Origin: Acidobacteriota bacterium
GTDB taxonomy: Bacteria; Acidobacteriota; Thermoanaerobaculia; Multivoradales; Multivoraceae
NCBI GenBank assembly: GCA_028877275.1
Contig: JAPPFP010000009.1
Coordinates: 290,889-354,888 of the forward strand
DNA length: 64,000 nucleotides
Direction: 5' to 3'
The translations under genes were made by a program, and so were the position numbers. The notes below the pieces were generated by a model. It ran no database searches, had not been told where the DNA came from, and worked only from the letters and a program-made list of their open reading frames with translations. Below are positions 34,877 to 43,329 of this stretch, piece by piece (the first letter of the stretch is position 1; each line of letters opens with the position of its first letter).

Positions 34877-35326
34877 TCAGGCGAGAAGGTGGTACATGTC
34901 GGTGCGTAGTTTGGCCGGGTCCTCGTGCCAGTCGCCGTAGACCTCCCAGCACGGACCGGCGAGCACGAGGTTCTGCTCGGCGCACCACCGGTGGATCGCC
35001 TGGTGGACGCCCGGGATTCCGCTGTAGTCGCCGTAGAGCACGGCGTGGGCGCACCGGCCCGCCGGCGTCGCCGAGCGGACGAGGCCGTCCGCGGCCCCGG
35101 TCGAGGCGGGAACCCGGACGGCCACGTCGACCTCCATCCGGTCGCCGCTGACCTCGCGGTAGAACCAGACGTTCTGGCCGGCGCCCTCGACGCCGTGTTC
35201 CCGCACGAAGGCGCCGACCCGCTCCATCAAGGGCAGGAGCTTGGCGGGAATCTCGGTGAAGGTGGCGCTGGTGCGCGCCGCCAGCAGGGGCTGTTCCTCG
35301 ACGGTGACGATCGAGATGTCGGTCAC
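34877..35326 (-). CDS. GyrI-like small-molecule-binding domain protein
   Basis: A 149-residue stand-alone GyrI-like/AraC effector-binding domain: ISIVTVEEQPLLAARTSATFTEIPAKLLPLMERVGAFVREHG at the start and the family ending CWEVYGDWHEDPAKLRTDMYHLL. Such proteins bind hydrophobic or cationic small molecules, or (in E. coli) gyrase. No DNA-binding domain is attached. GTG 35326 is preceded by GAGGAGAA, a good Shine-Dalgarno, and excludes the upstream extension in the ORF track. It sits between the GH20 gene and the galactokinase-like gene on the same strand. Confidence 0.82.
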   Translation of the reverse strand: MTDISIVTVEEQPLLAARTSATFTEIPAKLLPLMERVGAFVREHGVEGAGQNVWFYREVSGDRMEVDVAVRVPASTGAADGLVRSATPAGRCAHAVLYGDYSGIPGVHQAIHRWCAEQNLVLAGPCWEVYGDWHEDPAKLRTDMYHLLA

Positions 35327-35397
35327 TTGGTGTTCTCCTCGGGGGCACGCGCGGTGGATCAGGTCGCCCCGGAGGCTAGATCGCGTCTGCCTTGCGA

Positions 35398-37341
35398 TCA
35401 AGAGTCGACGATGGCCGCCGCTCGCAGCAGAAGATCCTGAGATTCCCGCAAGCCGCCCTCGCGGCTGGTGGCGAGCCAGACGTCGGGGAGGTCGTCGGCG
35501 ATGTCGCGGAGGTCGGCGCCGAGGGTGGCGCGGACCTTCGGTGGGAGCTGGCCGGCTAGCAGGCCGCGACCGGCGGCGAGGCGTGCGACGCCCAACTGGC
35601 AGCACCACATCATCATCCGGCATGTCCAATCCAGCGCGGCACGGCTCGGGTCGCTCTCGATCTCGTTCAACCGGTCCCTGATGACTGCAAGCGCCGCGTA
35701 CGTCCGCTGCAGCGTGGCGATGCTCAGCCGCCGGAAGCGCCGGTGGGTGAGGTCGTCGTCGATGAACCGGAGCAGATAGAACAGGGTTGTGCCGTTCATC
35801 ACCGGACCGCCGCAGTCGAGGTCGAGTGCGCCGAGGTCGACCACCGTGCGCGCCAGCGTCTCGTCTCCGTCGAAGACCAGGCGGACAGCGTGGTCGAGCC
35901 AGGCCGCTTCGTTCCTGTCCGGACCCATTGCCGCTTGGCGCGCCGCCTCGACCGACCAGGCGAAACCGGCACCGATGGAAAGCGGCAGCTCGGCTATCGT
36001 GGGTGGCTGCAGGTGTCCGTGGTCACCCCAGTCGGTGATGAGGAAACCTTGGGCACCGGCTTCCGAACCGGCCGTCGCGGCGAGCGCCAGGTTGCCGGCG
36101 GCGTTCTGCAGCCGGCCGCCGAAGCTGTGCCAACTGCTGGTGCCGGGGCACACCCAGAACTCCCTGCCTGACGCTGCGAGCCGAGCGCACTGGTGCTCGA
36201 AGGGGTGATTTGCCTCGTAGCCCCAGCACAGCGCGACCGCGTCTTCCGGGACCTGGTCGATCAGTTCGGGGTGCTCGAGGATGATGTCGCCCCAGAACAG
36301 CATCTGCCGGTCGCGCTCGGTGACGAGATCGTGGACCTGGCGCAGGAAGTCGAGGTACACGGCCGGCTTGCCCCGCTCTTCGCACGCCTCGGCGGAGCGT
36401 CCGCGGCCCAGGTCGAACGTCTCGTCCAGGCCCACGTTGAAGCGTCGGCTACCGAAGTGGGGAAGCAGTTCGGCGTAGAGGCCCGTGAGCAACTCGAGGA
36501 CGCGTGGGTCGGTGGCGCACAGGCTGAACGGCTCCGGGTCGATGGAGAAGGGGTGCTGGAAGCCCTCGGGCACTTCTGCCAGCGGCCGGTACCGATCGTG
36601 GATCAGCCAACGGTGGAAGTGGCCGAAGCTGTTCTGGTTCGGCGTCAGCTCGATGAACCGTTCCCGGCAGTAGAGATCGAGCTCCCGGATCTCCCCGGCG
36701 GTGAACGGCGAGGCGTCGCGCCAGACGTCCTCGTGGTCCGCATAGGCGTAGGTGTGTTCGACGTAGAGCTGGAGGTGGTTGATCTTCCATTCGGCGAAGC
36801 GGTCAACGAGTCGTTCGAGGTACTCCATCCGCGGCACCCGGTTCCGGCTGACGTCGAGCATCGCGCCGCGGATGGGGAAGGCCGGCCGGTCCTCGATCTC
36901 GACGGCCGGCACCTCGAAGCCGGCGGCGGCAGACCGACCGCGCAAGGCGAGCCACTGCTTCAGGGTGGAGGCCGCCCGGAACACGCCAGTCGGCGTCGCG
37001 GCCTGGACGGCGATGCCGTCCGGGCCTGTGCGCAGGCGATAGCTCTCGTCGGTCGGAAGGTCGACCCGCGAGGCTCTTTCCGTGCCCGGCGAGTCGACCG
37101 TCACCCGGCAGGCGACGCCGGCGCCGGAGCCGTTCCCGGCGCGCGCGGGGAGGAGTTGCTGCCCTGTGGTTGCCACGGCGCGCCGCAGGCCCGCGAGCGC
37201 GAACTCCAGTTCCTCCGAGGCCTCCGCCTGTTCCGTCCCCGCCGCGGTCACGTGGAGCGCAACTGGTGCGCCCGGAGGCAGGGCCAGGGGATCGGCGGCG
37301 TCAACGAGCTCGACCCGCCGCGGCGGCGGCCAAAGACTCAC
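35398..37341 (-). CDS. Glycoside hydrolase family 20 (beta-N-acetylhexosaminidase-like)
   Basis: A 647-residue GH20-type enzyme that would release terminal beta-hexosamine. An N-terminal GH20b-like domain (about residues 1-145) precedes the TIM barrel, which begins IEDRPAFPIRGAMLDVSR and contains HLQLYVEHTYAYADHEDVWRD. The catalytic Asp-Glu pair is in FNVGLDETFDLG (about residue 305). The C-terminal about 200 residues are helical and unassigned. No signal peptide is visible, so it is probably cytoplasmic. GTG 37341 is 11 nt after the VOC stop. The 997-residue ORF in the track adds about 350 residues antisense to the VOC gene, which I reject. Confidence 0.85.
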   Translation of the reverse strand: MSLWPPPRRVELVDAADPLALPPGAPVALHVTAAGTEQAEASEELEFALAGLRRAVATTGQQLLPARAGNGSGAGVACRVTVDSPGTERASRVDLPTDESYRLRTGPDGIAVQAATPTGVFRAASTLKQWLALRGRSAAAGFEVPAVEIEDRPAFPIRGAMLDVSRNRVPRMEYLERLVDRFAEWKINHLQLYVEHTYAYADHEDVWRDASPFTAGEIRELDLYCRERFIELTPNQNSFGHFHRWLIHDRYRPLAEVPEGFQHPFSIDPEPFSLCATDPRVLELLTGLYAELLPHFGSRRFNVGLDETFDLGRGRSAEACEERGKPAVYLDFLRQVHDLVTERDRQMLFWGDIILEHPELIDQVPEDAVALCWGYEANHPFEHQCARLAASGREFWVCPGTSSWHSFGGRLQNAAGNLALAATAGSEAGAQGFLITDWGDHGHLQPPTIAELPLSIGAGFAWSVEAARQAAMGPDRNEAAWLDHAVRLVFDGDETLARTVVDLGALDLDCGGPVMNGTTLFYLLRFIDDDLTHRRFRRLSIATLQRTYAALAVIRDRLNEIESDPSRAALDWTCRMMMWCCQLGVARLAAGRGLLAGQLPPKVRATLGADLRDIADDLPDVWLATSREGGLRESQDLLLRAAAIVDS

Positions 37342-37352
37342 GGGTCGGCGGC

Positions 37353-37997
37353 TCAGCTCCCCCGCACCTGAATGTCGACGCCGGTCGGACTCGTATGGCG
37401 GCCGCCGCCCGCGGCCGAAGTCCACGCGAGATGGTCGATCGCCCGGCCGGCGGTCGGTTCCAGTTCGTCGTCCGTCTGCCGGAACAGCACCCGCATCGTG
37501 CCGTAGTTGACGGCTAGCAGGACGTCCTTGAAGGTCTCGGCCGGACCGGGGACGTGCTTCAGCAGCCAGGAGCGGTCCTCTTCGCAGTCCGGTCCGAGGA
37601 TGTGGACGTGGTGGAAGCCGGGGTGGTTCGCGTCCTCGAGGAGTTCGATCTTCGCGCCCCAGGGATCCGTCACGAAGGAGATGTAGAGCTTCGCCGGCCC
37701 GAAGTGCCGGGGTTCCCAGAACTCCGTGGCTCCGTCGGCGAGCATCGCGGCGTGGAGTTCGTCGAGGTTGTCGACGGACCAGCCCGAGTGATCGAGTCCG
37801 GTGCCGATGCTGGGGCCGGGGGCCTTGGCGCCGCGCCAGTGGAGGTCCGCCGTCCCGGCACCGGCCCGGAAGCGGGCGGCGGCGCCGGTGAAGCCCTGCA
37901 GGACTTGACCGCCGAAGTGCCGCGCATACCAGTCGGCAGCCGCGGCGGGATCGGAGGCGTTCAGCGCGAGGCTGTCGAATCGGCAGGTGGCGGTCAT
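37353..37997 (-). CDS. VOC-superfamily (glyoxalase/dioxygenase-like) protein
   Basis: A 214-residue protein with two beta-alpha-beta-beta-beta modules of the vicinal oxygen chelate fold. The first begins FDSLALNASDPAAAADWYARHFGG and includes LDHSGWSVDNLDELHAAMLADGA. The second has HPGFHHVHILGPDCEEDRSWLLKHV and AIDHLAWTSA. Metal-binding His/Glu residues are plausible (HW, HSGW, KIELLE, HHVH). Activity unknown. ATG 37997 has GAGGAGC upstream, making it a better start than the track's 38201. First gene of the minus-strand group followed by GH20. Confidence 0.82.
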   Translation of the reverse strand: MTATCRFDSLALNASDPAAAADWYARHFGGQVLQGFTGAAARFRAGAGTADLHWRGAKAPGPSIGTGLDHSGWSVDNLDELHAAMLADGATEFWEPRHFGPAKLYISFVTDPWGAKIELLEDANHPGFHHVHILGPDCEEDRSWLLKHVPGPAETFKDVLLAVNYGTMRVLFRQTDDELEPTAGRAIDHLAWTSAAGGGRHTSPTGVDIQVRGS

Positions 37998-38138
37998 CTG
38001 GGGTGAGCTCCTCGGGCTTCGGTTTGGGCGGAGAGGGAAGGGCGGTGATTGTGTCACCGATCCGCGATCGTGCAGCGTCTCGTGGTGGATCGGGCGTAAG
38101 CTGTGTCCCGTGAGAGGGATGCGGGGCGGCAGCCCGCC

Positions 38139-40340
38139 ATGACCACGCCGGCCGAAGATCGCGAGGCACTCTCCGGGGTCGTCGAGCGGGTCGTCTTCCA
38201 CAATCCGGAGAACGGATTCGCGGTGCTCCGCGTTCGTGTACGGGGCAGTTTCCAGCCGGCCACGGTAGTCGGGCGACTGCCCCTTGTTTCACAGGGCGAG
38301 ACGATCCGGGCCTCCGGCGCCTGGAAGAACGACCCGAACCACGGTGTCCAGTTCCGGGCCGACCGGCTCGCGGTGTCGCCGCCGGACTCACTCGACGGGA
38401 TCCGGCGCTACCTCGGATCGGGAAGGGTGCATGGCGTTGGGCCGAAGATGGCGAAACGCCTGGTGAAGGCGTTTGGCGAAGACGTCTTTGAGGTCATCGA
38501 GAACGAGCCGGAGCGTCTGAAGGAGGTTCCGGGTATCGGCCCGAAGCGCGCCGGGCGCCTGAGCGAGGGCTTCAAGGACCAGAAGGCGGTACGGGAGATC
38601 ATGGTCTTCCTGCAGACTCACGGTCTCGGCACCTCGCGGGCCGCTCGTATCTACCGAACCTACGGAGCTGACGCCGCGACCTTGCTCACCGAGGACCCGT
38701 ACCGGCTGGCGCGGGACATCCGGGGGATCGGTTTCCGGATCGCCGACAGCATCGGCGCGAGTCTGGGCAAGGACCGGGAGGGTCTGCCGCGGGCGCGCGC
38801 CGGCCTCGGCTACACGCTGGAGCAGGCGCGAGGCGCCGGACACTGCGGCCTGCCCCGGGATGAGCTCCTCGAGCAGGCGCGGGAGCTGTTGAAGATTCCA
38901 GAGGAGATCCTCGTCACCGCGCTGTCGGACGAGCTGCAGGCGGGGAGGCTGGTCGCCACGCGCCTGAACGGCGAAGAGGCGATCTTCCTGCCGCTGCTGC
39001 TCTCAGCCGAGCGCGCGATCACCCGCCGGCTGGGAGAACTCCTCCAGGCCGAACCGCCGCCCTGGGCGGACATCGATGCCGGCAAGGCGCTGGCGTGGGT
39101 GGAGAAGCGGCTCGACGTGACGCTCGCGCCGACCCAGCGAGCCGCGGTCGAGACGAGCCTCCGCTCGCGCGTCGCCGTCATCACCGGCGGCCCGGGAGTC
39201 GGCAAGACCACCCTGGTCAACGCGCTGCTGCGGATCCTGAAGGCCCGCAACGTAACCTGCGCGCTCTGCGCCCCGACCGGCCGCGCGGCGAAGAGGCTGG
39301 CCGAAAGCACCGGCCATTCCGCGAAGACGATCCACCGGCTGCTCGAGATCGACCCGTCGAGCGGCGCCTTCCGGCGCGGCCGCCAGCGTCCGCTCGATTG
39401 CGGTCTGCTGGTCGTCGACGAGTCCTCGATGGTCGATGTCGAGCTGATGGCGGCTCTGCTCCAGGGGCTGCCGGCTGAGGGATCGCTGCTGCTGATCGGG
39501 GACGCGGACCAGTTGCCGTCGGTCGGCCCGGGCCAGGTGCTGCGGGACCTGATCGACTCGGGCGCAATCCCGGTGGCGCGTCTCCGGGAGATCTTTCGGC
39601 AGGCCGACAACAGCCGGATCGTCCGCAACGCCCACCGGGTGAACCAGGGCTATCTGCCCGAGCTGGAGTCCGCGAGGGACGAACTGAGCGACTTCTACTT
39701 CGTGCCGGCCGACGACGCCGAGGACGGTCAGCGCAAGGTCGTGGAGATCGTCGCCGGACGGATCGGCCGCCGTTTCGGTCTCGATCCGATCAGCGACGTT
39801 CAGGTCCTGTCGCCGATGAACCGCGGCCCCCTCGGTGTGCGCACCCTCAACGTCACCCTGCAGGCGGTCCTGAACCCCGCGCCGGAGTCAGGCGCCGTCG
39901 AGGTCGAGCGCTTCGGCTGGAGGTACCGAGCCGGCGACAAGGTGATGCAGACCGAGAACGACTACGACAAGGACGTCTTCAACGGCGACCTCGGCCGCAT
40001 CCAGTCGATCGACCCCGGCGCCGAGAAGATGACGATCGTCTTCGACGGCCGACCCGTCGAGTACCGCTTCAGCGACCTGGACCGGCTCATGCTGGCCTAT
40101 GCGGTCACCGTCCACAAATCGCAGGGCTCCGAGTACCCGGCGGTCGTCGTGCCCATCTCCACCCACCACTACGTCATGCTCCGCCGCAACCTGCTCTACA
40201 CGGCGATCACCAGAGGCCGGCAACTCGTCGTCATCGTCGGCCAGAAGTGGGCGCTCCAGAAGGCCGTCGAGGAGGCTTCCGACCTCCGCCGCTACTCGAC
40301 GCTGCGCGAACGCCTGGCGGCGCTCGCGTCCGGGCCCTAG
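38139..40340 (+). CDS. recD2: RecD2-type superfamily 1B DNA helicase
   Basis: ATP-dependent 5'-3' helicase (733 aa) of the RecD2 type, used in recombination and repair in organisms without or beside RecBCD. N-terminal OB-like domain (SGVVERVVFHNPENGFAVLRVRVRG), helix-hairpin-helix motifs (LKEVPGIGPKRAGRLSEGF), then Walker A GGPGVGKTTLVNALL (about residue 350), Walker B GLLVVDESSMVD, GDADQLPSVGPGQVLRDLI and the C-terminal YAVTVHKSQGSEYPAVVVP. I prefer ATG 38139; an in-frame GTG at 38103 would add 12 residues. Its 3' end overlaps the convergent symporter gene by 4 nt. Confidence 0.92.
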   Translation: MTTPAEDREALSGVVERVVFHNPENGFAVLRVRVRGSFQPATVVGRLPLVSQGETIRASGAWKNDPNHGVQFRADRLAVSPPDSLDGIRRYLGSGRVHGVGPKMAKRLVKAFGEDVFEVIENEPERLKEVPGIGPKRAGRLSEGFKDQKAVREIMVFLQTHGLGTSRAARIYRTYGADAATLLTEDPYRLARDIRGIGFRIADSIGASLGKDREGLPRARAGLGYTLEQARGAGHCGLPRDELLEQARELLKIPEEILVTALSDELQAGRLVATRLNGEEAIFLPLLLSAERAITRRLGELLQAEPPPWADIDAGKALAWVEKRLDVTLAPTQRAAVETSLRSRVAVITGGPGVGKTTLVNALLRILKARNVTCALCAPTGRAAKRLAESTGHSAKTIHRLLEIDPSSGAFRRGRQRPLDCGLLVVDESSMVDVELMAALLQGLPAEGSLLLIGDADQLPSVGPGQVLRDLIDSGAIPVARLREIFRQADNSRIVRNAHRVNQGYLPELESARDELSDFYFVPADDAEDGQRKVVEIVAGRIGRRFGLDPISDVQVLSPMNRGPLGVRTLNVTLQAVLNPAPESGAVEVERFGWRYRAGDKVMQTENDYDKDVFNGDLGRIQSIDPGAEKMTIVFDGRPVEYRFSDLDRLMLAYAVTVHKSQGSEYPAVVVPISTHHYVMLRRNLLYTAITRGRQLVVIVGQKWALQKAVEEASDLRRYSTLRERLAALASGP

Positions 40341-42034
40341 CTCTCCGCCGCGCGCTCACGCGGCAGCCGGATCTCACTCACCAACTGCTGCACCTCGTCC
40401 GGCGGCGGCTTGGTGAACCGGCTGACGATGAGGGCCAGGGCGAAGTTGATCAGCATGCCGACGGCGCCGATGCCCTCCGGGCTGATGCCGAAGAGCCAGT
40501 CCTCGGCGGTTGCTTCCGGCCGGATCAGGCGGAAGTAGACGATGTAGGCGCCGGTGAACAGGATGCCGCTGCTCATGCCGGCGATCGCCCCCTCCTTCGT
40601 CGTCGTGCGGGTGAAGATGCCGAGCACGAGCACAGGAAAGAAGCTGGATGCGGCGAGGCCGAAGGCGAACGCGACCACCTGGGCGACGAAGCCGGGCGGC
40701 GAGATGCCGAAGTAGGCGGCGACGACCACCGCGACGGAAGCGGTCACTCGCGCCAGCAGGAGTTCACGGCGTGAACTCATGTCCTTCCACAGGATCGACT
40801 TGCCGATGTCGTGGGAGATGGCCGATGCGATGACCAGCAGGAGCCCGGCCGCGGTGGACAGCGCCGCCGCGAGTCCGCCGGCGGCGACCAGGGCGACCAC
40901 CCACGCCGGCAGCTCCGCGATCTCCGGGTTGGCGAGGACCATGATGTCCTGGTCGACCGTCAACTCGTTGGCCCCGTCGGACATGTCGATCACGCCGTCG
41001 CCGTCCTGGTCGTCGAAGGAGATCAGGCCCGTGGTCTCCCAGCTCTTGAACCACTCCGGCACCTCGCTGTAGCTCGTGTTGTGGAGGGTCGAGATCAGGT
41101 TGACCCTGGCGAACGCGGCGACCGCGGGTGCCGTGGTGTAGAGCAGGCCGATGAACACCAGCGCCCAGAGCGCGCTCCAGCGCGCCGCGCGGGCGCTGCG
41201 CACGGTGTAGAAGCGGACCAGGACATGGGGAAGTCCGGCGGTGCCGACCATCAGCGCCAGCGCGATCGCGGTGACGTCGATCATGCTCTTCTTGCCCGGT
41301 ACGAAGGCTGCCGTGTACTCCGGCAGCCGGAGTTCCCGATGCAGCGCGTCCAGTGCCTCGAGCAGGAAGACGCCGGCCTGCTGACCTTCCTGGACCGTGC
41401 CGCCGAAGCCGAGCTGCGGAATCGGATTGCCGGTGATCTTCCAGGAGATGGCCGCGGCCGGAATCAGGAAGGCGACGATGAGAACGCAGTACTGGGCGAC
41501 CTGGGTATAGGTGATCCCTCGCATGCCGCCGAGGACGGCGTAGAAGAAGACGATGACGACGCCGATGATCACGCCCCAGTGGACCTCGACTTCCAGGAAG
41601 CGCGAGAACACGACCCCGACGCCGCGCATCTGCCCGGCGATGTATGTGAAGGAGACGAAGATCGTGCAGGCGGCTGCCACCAGCCGGGCGGCGTCGGAGT
41701 AGTAGCGGTCGCCGACAAACTCGGAGGTCGTGAACTTGCCGTACTTGCGGAGGTACGGCGCGAGCAGGAGCGCCAGCAGGACGTAGCCGCCGGTCCAGCC
41801 CATCAGGTAGATCGTGCCGGTGTAGCCCATGAAGGAGATGAGGCCCGCCATCGAGATGAAGGAGGCGGCGCTCATCCAGTCGGCGCCCGTTGCCATGCCG
41901 TTGGCCACGGCCGGCACGCCGCGACCGGCGACGTAGAAGCCCGATGTCGTCCTGACGCGGCTCCACCAGGCGATGCCGATGTAGAGCGCGAAGGTCGCGG
42001 TGACGATCAGGTAGGTCCAGGCCTGAACGTTCAT
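40337..42034 (-). CDS. Sodium:solute symporter (SSS family, ActP-like)
   Basis: Cation/solute symporter (565 aa) with about 13 helices. The N-terminus resembles the acetate/monocarboxylate branch (FYVAGRGVPAVANGMATGADWMSAASFISMAGLISFMGYTG). It carries a soluble insert around residues 315-355 with an acidic EF-hand-like stretch, DDQDGDGVIDMSDG, that could bind calcium. The small DUF4212 gene lies immediately upstream (43 nt), the usual partner of this symporter branch. No Shine-Dalgarno is obvious before ATG 42034. Substrate probably a small organic acid. Confidence 0.87.
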   Translation of the reverse strand: MNVQAWTYLIVTATFALYIGIAWWSRVRTTSGFYVAGRGVPAVANGMATGADWMSAASFISMAGLISFMGYTGTIYLMGWTGGYVLLALLLAPYLRKYGKFTTSEFVGDRYYSDAARLVAAACTIFVSFTYIAGQMRGVGVVFSRFLEVEVHWGVIIGVVIVFFYAVLGGMRGITYTQVAQYCVLIVAFLIPAAAISWKITGNPIPQLGFGGTVQEGQQAGVFLLEALDALHRELRLPEYTAAFVPGKKSMIDVTAIALALMVGTAGLPHVLVRFYTVRSARAARWSALWALVFIGLLYTTAPAVAAFARVNLISTLHNTSYSEVPEWFKSWETTGLISFDDQDGDGVIDMSDGANELTVDQDIMVLANPEIAELPAWVVALVAAGGLAAALSTAAGLLLVIASAISHDIGKSILWKDMSSRRELLLARVTASVAVVVAAYFGISPPGFVAQVVAFAFGLAASSFFPVLVLGIFTRTTTKEGAIAGMSSGILFTGAYIVYFRLIRPEATAEDWLFGISPEGIGAVGMLINFALALIVSRFTKPPPDEVQQLVSEIRLPRERAAES

Positions 42035-42077
42035 CGCGAGGGTCGGCGGGCGTCAGAGTCGGGCGTCTGTGACCGGC

Positions 42078-42359
42078 TCAGTCGACGCCGTAGCGGCGGT
42101 CGAGCCGGTCCATCGTCGCCGCGTAGACGAGGATCAGGACGATGAAGACGTAGATCGACCCCTGGTGCGCGAACCAGAACCCGAGCGGGAAGCCGCCGAG
42201 TTGGGCGCCGTTCAGCGGCTCGACCAGGAAGATGCCGAGGACGTAGGAGCTGACGAACCAGATGGAGAGGAGGATCGCCATCAACCGCAGGTTTGCCCGC
42301 CAGTAGGCCGAAGGGTCCGCCGGAGGCGGCGAGGAAGAAGAACCGGGTTGTTCGCTCAA
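42078..42359 (-). CDS. DUF4212 small subunit of SSS symporter
   Basis: A 93-residue protein with two transmembrane helices: ANLRLMAILLSIWFVSSYVLGIFL and GSIYVFIVLILVYAATMDRLDRRYGVD. The connecting PLNGAQLGGFPLGFWFAHQ is the DUF4212 hallmark. These proteins accompany acetate-type SSS permeases. The conserved part begins shortly after SEQPGSSSSPPPADPSAYWRANL. The only suitable initiation codon is TTG 42359, 8 nt behind a TACTAT hexamer and without Shine-Dalgarno; the longer track ORF has no valid start near the promoter. Confidence 0.83.
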   Translation of the reverse strand: MSEQPGSSSSPPPADPSAYWRANLRLMAILLSIWFVSSYVLGIFLVEPLNGAQLGGFPLGFWFAHQGSIYVFIVLILVYAATMDRLDRRYGVD

Positions 42360-42367
42360 GAGCCGGC

Positions 42368-42373
42368 ATAGTA
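42368..42373 (-). promoter_or_regulatory. Putative -10 of the DUF4212/symporter operon
   Basis: Minus-strand TACTAT ends 8 nt before the TTG start of the DUF4212 gene. Spacing implies a leaderless or near-leaderless mRNA; no Shine-Dalgarno is present. Confidence 0.45.
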
Positions 42374-42386
42374 CACCGTCGCCATC

Positions 42387-42392
42387 TACACT
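42387..42392 (+). promoter_or_regulatory. Putative -10 of the lipid A acyltransferase gene
   Basis: TACACT ends 11 nt before ATG 42404. The short intervening CTTGCACCCAC has no Shine-Dalgarno, so the leader would be only a few bases. It is divergent from the DUF4212 promoter 14 nt away. Confidence 0.4.
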
Positions 42393-42403
42393 CTTGCACC
42401 CAC

Positions 42404-43318
42404 ATGACCGATCGCACCACCGGGGCCTTTCTCCATGCCGTTTCCTGGCTGATCCGTTTGCTGCCGGCGGCATTGTTCGGACCTGTCTCCGGCCTGCTGG
42501 CGCATCTGCGGGGAGTGACGCCTCGCGACGTCCGGTTGATGCGGCAGAACCTGGCGGTCGTGCTGGGGCTGCCGCCGGGGTCGCCGGAGGCGCGCGACCT
42601 GGAATGGCGCTGTGTGCGCCACCAGATCGTGGCGGCGCTCGAGACGGTCAGGATCAGCTTCGACCGGAAACGGCTCGACGTCGCGTCGATGGATGGCTTC
42701 GACGACTTGCGGCAACTGATGGCCGAGGTCGAGGCGCACGACCGCGGTCAGGTGCTGGTCACCGGCCACCTGGGCGCCTGGGAACTGCTGGCCCAGAGCA
42801 CCGTCCGCGCCTCCTCGTCGGCGGTCTGCGCGGTAGCCAAACCATCCCGGGCCAGGGCGGCGTCCGCGTTCGTCGAGCGGATGCGCGCCCGGGCCGGGGT
42901 TCGGGTGATCTGGAGCGGCCGGACCTCCCTCCTGCGGGACATGCTGAGCTGTCTCAACCGGCGGGAGACCCTGATCATGGTCGTCGACCAGCGGCCGGAC
43001 CAGCGGCGCGGCCCGGAGGTCGACTTCCTGGGCCGCCGCACGGAGTTCGTCGGCGGTCCCGCGGCGCTGGCGGCCAAGCGGGACTGCCCGCTGATCGCCG
43101 CCTTCTGTGTTCGCGAAGGGCCCTTCAGCTACCGCCTGGAGAGCGAGATGTTGCGCCGGCCCGGCGGCTCACGGGATCCGGTGGAGTTGTCGCAGCGGAT
43201 CGCCTCGGCGATCGAACGAAAGGTACGGGCGCGGCCGGAGCAGTGGATGTGGAACTACCGGCGCTGGAACTACGATTCGGAGGAACTGGCCGGGGTCGGC
43301 CTGGGGCCAGGCCGGTGA
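42404..43318 (+). CDS. Lipid A biosynthesis acyltransferase-like (LpxL/HtrB) protein
   Basis: Inner-membrane LPLAT-superfamily acyltransferase (304 aa) resembling LpxL/LpxM, which add secondary acyl chains to lipid A. The N-terminal hydrophobic segment (AVSWLIRLLPAALFGPVSGLL) anchors it. The catalytic His motif is in VTGHLGAWELLAQ (HxxxWE), and LMVVDQRPDQRRGPEVDFLGR and the C-terminal PEQWMWNYRRW are typical. The start at ATG 42404 is supported by family length and the adjacent -10-like hexamer. Presence implies an LPS-type outer membrane. The sulfatase gene follows 11 nt downstream. Confidence 0.87.
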   Translation: MTDRTTGAFLHAVSWLIRLLPAALFGPVSGLLAHLRGVTPRDVRLMRQNLAVVLGLPPGSPEARDLEWRCVRHQIVAALETVRISFDRKRLDVASMDGFDDLRQLMAEVEAHDRGQVLVTGHLGAWELLAQSTVRASSSAVCAVAKPSRARAASAFVERMRARAGVRVIWSGRTSLLRDMLSCLNRRETLIMVVDQRPDQRRGPEVDFLGRRTEFVGGPAALAAKRDCPLIAAFCVREGPFSYRLESEMLRRPGGSRDPVELSQRIASAIERKVRARPEQWMWNYRRWNYDSEELAGVGLGPGR

Positions 43319-43329
43319 GGGGAACCGAA

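Noticed and set aside
35398-38391. 997-residue minus-strand ORF
   Set aside because: Only the part from GTG 37341 is the GH20 enzyme. The rest is antisense or out of frame to the VOC gene and overlaps the RecD2 gene.
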